Shown: piece after piece, positions 57,754-64,000 of the stretch
Layout of the letters: each line of letters starts with the position of its first letter
Position numbering within the stretch: the first letter of the stretch is position 1
DNA from: Peribacillus asahii
Lineage (GTDB): Bacteria; Bacillota; Bacilli; Bacillales; DSM-1321
Direction: 5' to 3'
Length of the DNA: 64,000 nt
NCBI RefSeq assembly: GCF_003570725.1
Contig: NZ_QWVS01000015.1
Coordinates: 124,001 to 188,000 of the forward strand
The notes under the pieces: model-generated
The model's database searches: none
Told to the model about the DNA's origin: nothing
Seen by the model: only the letters and a program-made list of their open reading frames with translations
Translations under genes and position numbers: made by a program

Positions 57754-58458
57754 CTATTCAATATTACATGAACCATCCGAGCAAGCATTTGCATCAGTCG
57801 ATTCGTTCACCATTTGAAGCGGATATTCCTCGGTCCATACCTTTTGCAATGTATCCAAAAATACCTCTGTTGGCTGTGCTCCAGAAATACCATATTTCCG
57901 ATTAATCACAAAGAATGGTACACCTCGCACCCCTAATAAACTTCCTTCTTGCTCATCCGTTCTCACTTCAGCTGTAAATTGATTGCCGGCTAACATCTCT
58001 GCTACTTCCGCTTGATCTAACCCAACTTCCGCCGCAAGTGCTGCCAATGTTTGATGATCACCTATATGCTTGCCTTCTGTAAAATAAGCTAAGAACAAAC
58101 GCTCATTCACTTCTTTTTCCTTACCTTTTGTCGCAGCAAAATGCATGAAACGATGTGCATCAAACGTGTTCGTCAAAATCGTTCTCTCTAAATGATAGTC
58201 TAATCCTTCTGCTTTCGCTTGTGCGGTTAAATTGTCATTAGAGTCCTTTACTTGCTGAGCAGTCATATTATATTTTTTCATTAACATCTCATCTTGACTC
58301 ATTTTCACGTCACGCTCAGCTTGTGGATCTAATTCGAAGCTTTTGAAAACAACTTCTACTTGATCTCGATGAGGAAACTGCGTTAACGCCTTTTCAAATC
58401 GACGTTTTCCAATATAACAAAATGGACATTGATAATCCGACCATACTTCTACTTTCAT
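57754..58458 (-). CDS. DsbA/FrnE-family oxidoreductase
   Basis: 234-residue thioredoxin-fold protein with the active motif CPFC at 11-14 (SDYQCPFCYIGKRRF), the cis-proline GVRGVPFFVINRKYGISGAQ near 185 and no signal peptide, as in FrnE-type cytoplasmic DsbA relatives. The C-terminus ends with a short Cys-rich tail (NACSDGSCNIE). Function is likely thiol-disulfide exchange, with substrate unknown. The Rrf2 regulator gene is upstream on the same strand, about 135 bases away. Confidence 0.88.
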   Translation of the reverse strand: MKVEVWSDYQCPFCYIGKRRFEKALTQFPHRDQVEVVFKSFELDPQAERDVKMSQDEMLMKKYNMTAQQVKDSNDNLTAQAKAEGLDYHLERTILTNTFDAHRFMHFAATKGKEKEVNERLFLAYFTEGKHIGDHQTLAALAAEVGLDQAEVAEMLAGNQFTAEVRTDEQEGSLLGVRGVPFFVINRKYGISGAQPTEVFLDTLQKVWTEEYPLQMVNESTDANACSDGSCNIE

Positions 58459-58593
58459 GAGGAGCCCCCTTCATTTAATCTGATACTTTTAAAAGCACAT
58501 TTTATTCAAAATAAAATGCAATTAGCTTACACTAACTGCAATCATTATAAGCGCATTATATCGATTCCAATCTTGGAAAGCAATTGATTGGCT

Positions 58594-59046
58594 TTAATTA
58601 AAACATTCGTGCTCACTATGACTAAAATCAATATTTTTCATAAACTGCTCTAATGTATATTTCTTTAATTTATTAATCATTTCGAATTCCGCTTCATTTA
58701 ATAATTCTTCTAAAGCATGATCGAGCTGCTTGCCAATTTCTCCACATTCAGATGTATCAGAACAAATCAAGCATTCCGGTCTAACGGCCTCATATACATC
58801 TCCCAACGTCAATTCATCGGCTGGAACCTTCAAACTATAACCGCCATCTCTTCCTTCCTTCGTATCAACGATTCCGGCAGCAGCTAGCTGAGCCAGCACC
58901 CGGCGCAAAAACGTAGCATGTGAATTCACTTGTGAAGCAATCTTGGCACTCGTCAATATCCTCCCGCTTTGTGCAAGCCAAACAAGTGAATGAATAGCAA
59001 TCGCAAAACGAGGCGGTCCAATTTGCTGATTTCGATTTCCAGACAT
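58594..59046 (-). CDS. Rrf2-family transcriptional regulator with Cys cluster
   Basis: 150-residue winged-helix protein. Helices typical of Rrf2 are seen at RFAIAIHSLVWLAQSG and ILTSAKIASQVNSHATFLRR, with the wing at GIVDTKEGRDGGYSL (near 60-72). The C-terminal part has cysteines at 92, 95, 101 (ECLICSDTSEC) and 148, the spacing of Rrf2 sensors that bind Fe-S clusters or react with thiols. Located upstream of a DsbA-like gene, so it may control thiol homeostasis. Confidence 0.88.
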   Translation of the reverse strand: MSGNRNQQIGPPRFAIAIHSLVWLAQSGRILTSAKIASQVNSHATFLRRVLAQLAAAGIVDTKEGRDGGYSLKVPADELTLGDVYEAVRPECLICSDTSECGEIGKQLDHALEELLNEAEFEMINKLKKYTLEQFMKNIDFSHSEHECFN

Positions 59047-59130
59047 CCGAGCTCCCCCTTATTTCTCAGCCTTCTCTTCCTACCATTATACTGTTTTCAT
59101 TTTTTCTGAACAAACGCCTCAGCCGTTACA

Positions 59131-59178
59131 CTAAAAAAGACCTTCTCCTTTTTATTTAGAGGGAAGGTCTTTTTCATA
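59131..59178 (-). terminator. Probable terminator downstream of the chemoreceptor gene
   Basis: Minus strand AAAGACCTTC and GAAGGTCTTTTTT pair with inner CCT / AGG. It is 130 bases after the chemoreceptor stop, so assignment is uncertain. Confidence 0.65.
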
Positions 59179-59309
59179 CATATTTAGCTTCTCTTTCACT
59201 GTTGTTTTCAACAGTTCATTCCACAATCTATAAGTACTTTTTCAATCTCACTTTTAAAATAAAAGCATCATTTTTCATTACAAAAAGGCAATCTTACTTA
59301 ATAGTTCCT

Positions 59310-61337
59310 CTAGATTCGAAAAGCGCGTGCTGATTTCTGTAAATCTTCAGCCATTGTAGAAAGTGTATTTGTCGCAGACTCGATTTCAACCATTGAAGCA
59401 GTTTGTTGTTCAGATGCAGCGGCTACTTCTTGTGTATTACTAGACGCTCCCTCAGAAATCTGTCTAATCGTTTTGATGGAAGCAACCATATTTTCAGAAC
59501 CATCCTTTATTTGTGTAACGGCCGTAGAAACACTCTGCATTTGCTCCGATACTCTTCTAATAGAATCGGAAATCGTGTTAAACGCATTACCGGCCTGTTG
59601 AACCGACACTATTCCATCATTCACGGCCATTTTCCCTTTATCGATTGCTAATATAGAAGCATCAATTTCCGATTGAATATCTCCGATAAGGTTGCTAATT
59701 TCTGCTGACGCTTGTCCCGATTGTTTCGCAAGTTTTTTTACTTCATCAGCTACAACAGCAAAACCTTTTCCATGTTCACCGGCCCTCGCTGCTTCAATAG
59801 CGGCATTAAGCGCTAATAAATTAGTTTGTTCAGCAATGGCTGTGATGACTGATACAATTGTCTCAATTTCCGTTGACTTATCTCCTAAGTGATTAATTAT
59901 TCGTGAAGCGGCCTCCGTTGTTTCATCAATTGTTTTCATCTGATTGATAAAACCTTTAATGACTTCATTCCCATTCATAGCATCTCTAACCGTTTGCTCT
60001 GTCGTATCGTTCGTTATTTGAATAGTAGATGAAATGTTAGTAATGCCGTTAGAAATATCCGTTACTGTTTGTTCCACATTTTCTATACTTGTTACTTGTA
60101 ATTCAGTTCCTGATGCAATCGATTGAATAGAAGCGGAGATTTGTTCTGTTGCACGTGTTGTTTCTTTTGCACTTACCGTTAGTTCTTCTGAGGAAGCATT
60201 AACTCGGTCAGCAGTCGTAGTAACTGTTTTAATTAATTGCTTCATATTATAGATCATTTCGTTAAAGCTATTACTTAAATCACCAATTTCATCCTTTGAT
60301 TTAACTGAAACTTGGTCGGCAGTTAAATCACCACTTGCCACGACTTTCATTCCATTAGATACAGATAGAATTGGTTTCGTTATTCTATTTGTAATAAAAA
60401 AGGCTAAAATAATAATAAGTATGGAAGTTAAAGTAATGATTAGAATAAACGTCTTCTCAATAGATTGTGAATCAACCAAAACTAATTCCTCAGGTACACT
60501 AAAGCTTAGCCCAAACCCTATAGACTCTATCGGTGCGTACGCCACTAAATAAGGTTCATCCAACTGATTGAATGATGCTATTCCAGTTTCATGCAAACTC
60601 TTCTTTAACACCGAACTCCATGTACTATCGAAATCTGTCTCATCTATAGCAACACCGATTGCCTCTCCCTTAGGTGACATTTGAATACGCTCCTCGGCAT
60701 CGACTAAAGTTGTATGCGTAGATAACTCCATACTAGTCGCTATATTGTTCACAGAATCCTTGTCATTAAGAAAGGTATCCAGCAATACTTCAAAATTTGC
60801 TGACCCTGCTAATACCCCAATGACCGTTCCCTTATTATCCTTTACTGGTACTGCGACAACGACAATACGATTTCCTGTTGCTTTTGAAATCAACACTTCA
60901 GAAAATACAGATTCACCTTTTAAAGCAGCCTGTATATATTCACGATCACTATAATCAGATCCGATACTTTCAGATGTTGTATGAGAAATAACGTCCCCTG
61001 CAGTGTCTGTCATAAATACCGTTTCCAATACCTCAGATCTTTCATTTACAAGCGAAATGAACGGATACATACGTTTGTTATCCAAAGATTTTATCATATC
61101 TGTTTCAGCGGCCAATTCAAGCTCTGACCTTTGAGTATTAAACCACTCATTCATTGCCTGTGCTTTACTTAAGACAAGGCTATGCATCGCACTTTTTTCT
61201 TTTTCTATTAATATGTCACTGCCTATCCTATCCACTATTATTGTGACAATAATTAAAGGAATAAGAGCAATAAGCAAAAACCAGCTAATAAACTTAGTGC
61301 GCATACTATTTAACCGTAACCCTTTCTTTTTTCTCAT
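59310..61337 (-). CDS. Methyl-accepting chemotaxis protein
   Basis: 675-residue membrane chemoreceptor. From the ATG at 61337 (GAGGAGG upstream): membrane segment at about 14-36, an extracellular Cache-type sensor (about 40-300, with [20 protein letters not shown] near 105), second membrane segment ([20 protein letters not shown] near 305), HAMP, and the signalling coiled coil with the CheA/CheW hairpin tip [20 protein letters not shown] (near 520). No pentapeptide for CheR is seen. The open frame extends 46 codons upstream into the palindromic leader but lacks a site. Confidence 0.94.
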   Translation of the reverse strand: MRKKKGLRLNSMRTKFISWFLLIALIPLIIVTIIVDRIGSDILIEKEKSAMHSLVLSKAQAMNEWFNTQRSELELAAETDMIKSLDNKRMYPFISLVNERSEVLETVFMTDTAGDVISHTTSESIGSDYSDREYIQAALKGESVFSEVLISKATGNRIVVVAVPVKDNKGTVIGVLAGSANFEVLLDTFLNDKDSVNNIATSMELSTHTTLVDAEERIQMSPKGEAIGVAIDETDFDSTWSSVLKKSLHETGIASFNQLDEPYLVAYAPIESIGFGLSFSVPEELVLVDSQSIEKTFILIITLTSILIIILAFFITNRITKPILSVSNGMKVVASGDLTADQVSVKSKDEIGDLSNSFNEMIYNMKQLIKTVTTTADRVNASSEELTVSAKETTRATEQISASIQSIASGTELQVTSIENVEQTVTDISNGITNISSTIQITNDTTEQTVRDAMNGNEVIKGFINQMKTIDETTEAASRIINHLGDKSTEIETIVSVITAIAEQTNLLALNAAIEAARAGEHGKGFAVVADEVKKLAKQSGQASAEISNLIGDIQSEIDASILAIDKGKMAVNDGIVSVQQAGNAFNTISDSIRRVSEQMQSVSTAVTQIKDGSENMVASIKTIRQISEGASSNTQEVAAASEQQTASMVEIESATNTLSTMAEDLQKSARAFRI

Positions 61338-61366
61338 CACATAATTCCTCCTCAACACAAAAAAAG

Positions 61367-61551
61367 AAAATAGACCTATTATAATAGACCTGTATACATA
61401 AAATAAATTCTCTATCCATTTTTCTCCAAAGTGATTAGTCAAATAGTTTAGGCTCATGTGAAAGGGTGATTTCACATGAGCCTAGAATCAACAACATTAT
61501 TTAAGAAATCCTAAAAATTAAGAAATATTTACTTTTATGTAGGTCTATTTT
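61367..61551. repeat. Nested palindromic leader upstream of the chemoreceptor (possible MITE)
   Basis: AAAATAGACCTA at 61367-61378 and TAGGTCTATTTT at 61540-61551 are perfect 12-base inverted repeats; TAGACCT recurs at 61385. In the centre AGGCTCATGTGAAA (61450-61463) and TTTCACATGAGCCT (61470-61483) form a perfect 14-base-pair hairpin with a six-base loop and no T tail. Either a small non-autonomous element or a regulatory leader. Confidence 0.6.
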
Positions 61552-61982
61552 ATCACAATTAAATCCAATTCGAAATTCAGTTTTACAAAAAAACAAAAAT
61601 TTGTATTGGAGCATCTCTTCGCTCACCTTACATATAATCACGCAATATTTTAGTGATTAAGGACATTACATTAAAATCACCAGAAATATTTACCACTAGA
61701 CTTTTTTAAAAAAAGTGTATTAAATAAAGGTGAAATAGCATATACTTTTACCAAATAAATGACTAAATATCCAATATTTCGATAATTTCAAACTTTCGAG
61801 TAGAAATTATCCAAATATAAGGGTAATATTAAATAAAGGACATCTTATTGTTTCTGGAAGTTTCCGAGGAGTTGTAGGGTGGGTCCCAGCAAGATACATA
61901 GAGACAGCCCGAAGCTGTCCGGCATATCGGTTGTTTTCATTTGTTCAACAAAACCAATGAAAAATAATTAAGGAGTGATTGT
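61552..61982 (+). other. Structured gap before ytzE
   Basis: No reading frame recognised. TATTAAATAAAGG occurs twice (61718-61730 and 61827-61839). Between 61850 and 61935 a GC-richer stretch has GGAAGTTTCC, GGGTGGGTCCC, GACAGCCCGAAGCTGTC and CCGGCATATCGG hairpins, which may be an RNA or a leader of ytzE. Confidence 0.45.
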
Positions 61983-62204
61983 TTGAAACCTTCAACAAAT
62001 CGCATGTTAACCCGTATTAAATCCGTTTATATGTTTATCAATGACAACGGTACGGTATCTACTCAAGAGATTGTAGAAGAATTTGGTATCACTCCTCGAA
62101 CAGTACAGCGCGATTTAAATGTCTTAGCTTACAATGACCTGGTTAAAAGCCCAAGCCGTGGCTTCTGGACAACAACTAATAAGAAGGTAAAGATGTCATC
62201 TTAA
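61983..62204 (+). CDS. ytzE: Small DeoR-type helix-turn-helix protein YtzE
   Basis: 73-residue protein that is only the N-terminal DNA-binding part of a DeoR regulator (TRIKSVYMFINDNGTVSTQE then IVEEFGITPRTVQRDLNVL). It lacks the sugar-phosphate sensor half. Start is TTG at 61983, eight bases after AAGGAG. It lies between a chemoreceptor and the pseudouridine synthase; ytzE is in this neighbourhood in B. subtilis too. Confidence 0.87.
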   Translation: MKPSTNRMLTRIKSVYMFINDNGTVSTQEIVEEFGITPRTVQRDLNVLAYNDLVKSPSRGFWTTTNKKVKMSS

Positions 62205-62244
62205 ACAAAAATCGATCCACCCGAAAATCGATGTGTATTATATG

Positions 62245-62279
62245 GAATGAGGCCGACATATTGTCCGCCTCATTTTTTT
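62245..62279 (+). terminator. ytzE terminator
   Basis: AATGAGGC-c-GAC ... GTC-c-GCCTCATT followed by TTTTTTT, ending one base before the opposing gene's stop. Confidence 0.85.
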
Positions 62280-62280
62280 G

Positions 62281-62994
62281 CTATTGACCTCTCTTCAAGC
62301 CCTCTAGCTCCTCATCCGTCAATTCCCGATACTCTCCAAGTTCAAGCTCCTCATCTAACTGCAAGCTTCCCATTGACAAGCGTTTTAAATAAATCACTCG
62401 CTTATCGACAGCTTCAAACATCCGCTTCACTTGATGAAACTTCCCTTCGGTAATCGTCAGTTCAATGTCAGATGTGGGGCCTGATTTTAAAATAACGAGC
62501 TCACCTGGCTTCGTTAAATAGCCATCATCCAGGGTCACACCTGCTCGAAACGCTTCAATATCCCGCTCTGTCACTTCTCCTTCAATTACTGCAAAATACG
62601 TCTTCGGTACATGCTTTTTCGGTGATAATAATTGGTGGGCCAACTGACCATCGTTTGTAATCAGCAATAACCCTTCCGTATCTTTATCCAAACGCCCAAC
62701 CGGAAACGGCTCATAGATGGAATCCTCAAGCCCCAATAAATCAATAACCGTTTCTTGATAATGGTCTTCCGTTGCCGATAATACACCGGGCGGCTTATTC
62801 ATCATTAAGTACACAAATTCCTTGTACTCTATCTGTTCTCCATGAACGGTTACAATGTCTTCCTCCGGCTTCACATGCAGCTTTGCATCCTTAACGATGG
62901 CTTCATTTACTTTTACTGCTCCAGATTTCAGCAATCCCTTTACTTCTTTTCTACTTCCATAGCCAATATTTGCGAGTAATTTATCAATTCTCAT
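62281..62994 (-). CDS. ytzG: 16S rRNA pseudouridine synthase, RsuA family
   Basis: 237-residue enzyme that turns uridine in 16S rRNA (position 516 by E. coli numbering) into pseudouridine. Residues 1-55 form an S4 RNA-binding domain (RIDKLLANIGYGSRKEVKGL); the catalytic Asp is in GRLDKDTEGLLLITNDG near 101; the C-terminus has TEGKFHQVKRMFEAV. It starts 148 bases from the ytgP stop and is separated from it by a terminator. Confidence 0.93.
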   Translation of the reverse strand: MRIDKLLANIGYGSRKEVKGLLKSGAVKVNEAIVKDAKLHVKPEEDIVTVHGEQIEYKEFVYLMMNKPPGVLSATEDHYQETVIDLLGLEDSIYEPFPVGRLDKDTEGLLLITNDGQLAHQLLSPKKHVPKTYFAVIEGEVTERDIEAFRAGVTLDDGYLTKPGELVILKSGPTSDIELTITEGKFHQVKRMFEAVDKRVIYLKRLSMGSLQLDEELELGEYRELTDEELEGLKRGQ

Positions 62995-63103
62995 ATAATC
63001 TCTTTTTTCAACTCCATAAATTTCATAATAATATTCTCCATCTAATAGGTCGGTATCAACCTGCCAGTTTATACTTTTCCCTGCTAATTTATGTACTTTA
63101 TCC

Positions 63104-63141
63104 GTAAAAAAGCAGAAAAAGCGGAGGAAGCTCCTCCACCT
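63104..63141 (-). terminator. ytgP terminator
   Basis: Minus strand GTGGAGGAGC / GCTTCCTCCGC then TTTTT, CTG and TTTTTT. Confidence 0.8.
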
Positions 63142-63142
63142 T

Positions 63143-64000
63143 CTATAATTTTAATCGTTTTTGCAAACGCTCGATCCGACTGCCAAATAATCGGTGAGCC
63201 AACTTACTTTTTAAAGCAACGGCTGCGTAAAAAAGACCGCCAAAGCCAACACAAATCGCAACTATGACAATCGCCTGCCATCTGCTTTCTACATCAAGGA
63301 ACAACTCCAAGCCACTTTCTACACCCCAAACAATTAAAGCCATTCCAGCCGTGAAAGCAATAATAAGCAATGTTCTACGTATAATAAGATTATAGCGATA
63401 GCCTGTAAAATAAGAAATGAAAGCTAAATTTAACACAACAGCTGCTAGGAAACCAAGCGTTGTAGCATAAATTGAACCCTTCGTTTCAAACCATTGAATC
63501 AATGGAATGTTCAAGCTCAGCTTAACCAAAAATCCAACAAGCAGACTTAATATGGTAAACTTTTGCTCATTAATTCCTTGTAAAATAGCGGCTGTTACTG
63601 AAAATAACGCAAAGAGAATGGCTGTTGGCGCATATGCTTGAAGTACCTCTGTACCTAACGGGTTATGACTATAAAAAGCTGAATAAACCGGATCCGCTAA
63701 CACAGACATCCCCACAACAGCTGGAATCGTCAAAAATAATAAAATCTGAAACGATTGATCGAGCTGATACTTAAACAGGTTGTGATCCCCACTGATATAA
63801 GCCTTTGTTACCGATGGCACAAGCGCCATGGAAAAACCAGTTGCAAGTGTCATTGGAATGATGACAAGCTTTTGAGCATACACATTCAAAATCCCTAATG
63901 CATCTTCAGAGATATTATCTAAACCAATAGAAACCATTGCTCGGTTAAATGTCAAAGAATCCACTTGCTGAAATAAAGGCATAGCAATCCCTACAAACAC
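63143..64000 (-). CDS. ytgP: MurJ/Wzx-like flippase YtgP, N-terminus cut off by window edge
   Basis: The frame reaches the right window edge, so the N-terminal half is missing; the visible 286 codons are the C-terminal part of a MOP-superfamily polysaccharide transporter. At least seven hydrophobic segments are visible, with ARG-rich loops typical of the family (NIPLIQWFETKGSIYATTLG). B. subtilis YtgP can flip lipid II (MurJ-type). The listed internal M at the edge is not the start. Confidence 0.9.
   Translation of the reverse strand: MFVGIAMPLFQQVDSLTFNRAMVSIGLDNISEDALGILNVYAQKLVIIPMTLATGFSMALVPSVTKAYISGDHNLFKYQLDQSFQILLFLTIPAVVGMSVLADPVYSAFYSHNPLGTEVLQAYAPTAILFALFSVTAAILQGINEQKFTILSLLVGFLVKLSLNIPLIQWFETKGSIYATTLGFLAAVVLNLAFISYFTGYRYNLIIRRTLLIIAFTAGMALIVWGVESGLELFLDVESRWQAIVIVAICVGFGGLFYAAVALKSKLAHRLFGSRIERLQKRLKL

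Noticed and set aside
61338-61475. Longer chemoreceptor start in the palindromic region
   Set aside because: The extra 46 codons include the hairpin region and lack a ribosome site; the ATG at 61337 has GAGGAGG.
61850-61935. T-box, GEMM or 6S RNA upstream of ytzE
   Set aside because: GGGTGGG resembles part of a T-box but lacks the following NACCGCG core; no riboswitch core was found.

Overview
The window is a contiguous piece of chromosome from an endospore-forming member of the Bacillaceae (Bacillus in the broad sense). The evidence is an alpha/beta-type small acid-soluble spore protein, GerW/YtfJ, EzrA, RefZ, CcpA, a bacillithiol-linked YtxJ, low G+C, strong AGGAGG ribosome binding sites and a tyrosine T-box. 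Gene order largely follows the B. subtilis ackA-to-ytgP stretch, read here from ackA at the left to ytgP at the right. Most genes are on the minus strand.

Left part (1-15000): a truncated EcsC-family gene, acetate kinase with an upstream cre site, the ytxK methyltransferase, thiol peroxidase, the ytfJ/ytfI sporulation-associated pair, the yteJ/sppA membrane pair, a RarD-type permease, the acyl-CoA synthetase ytcI, a spore coat-DNA protein gene, the thiI/cysteine desulfurase pair for tRNA thiolation, and ezrA.

Middle (15000-34800): hisJ, refZ, a free methionine sulfoxide reductase, the diguanylate cyclase dgcP, rpsD with a structured leader, tyrS behind a T-box, a class A penicillin-binding protein, the acetate-utilisation block acsA / acuABC (synthetase, its acetyltransferase, a CBS-ACT protein and its deacetylase), ccpA, aroA(G), and a large FtsA/PilM-like protein with a repetitive C-terminal half.

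A complete IS21-family element (34859-37370, 5-bp target duplication) sits just after that gene, inside a palindromic sequence that looks like its terminator. It is the only clear mobile gene cassette.

Right part (37400-64000): the ytxGHJ stress operon with a sigma-H-like promoter, murC, the soluble DNA translocase sftA with five 49-residue repeats, a gene that seems to start at AUA, ytpQ, ytpP, a DUF84 phosphatase, ytoP, ytzB, ytnP, trmB, ytzH, ytmP, ytlQ, thpR, dat, pepV, a DedA protein, signal peptidase I, a DsbA-like/Rrf2 pair, a chemoreceptor, ytzE, a pseudouridine synthase and a truncated ytgP/MurJ-like flippase.

The region is mostly housekeeping. What the ordinary genes do not explain is mainly non-coding: a dispersed family of hairpin repeats in gene borders (one inside the tyrS leader, one split by the IS element), a palindromic leader before the chemoreceptor, and a structured stretch before ytzE. 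Compared with B. subtilis, as I recall it, nadF2, motPS and ytpR are missing from their usual places, while rarD, the penicillin-binding protein and the FtsA-like gene are present.
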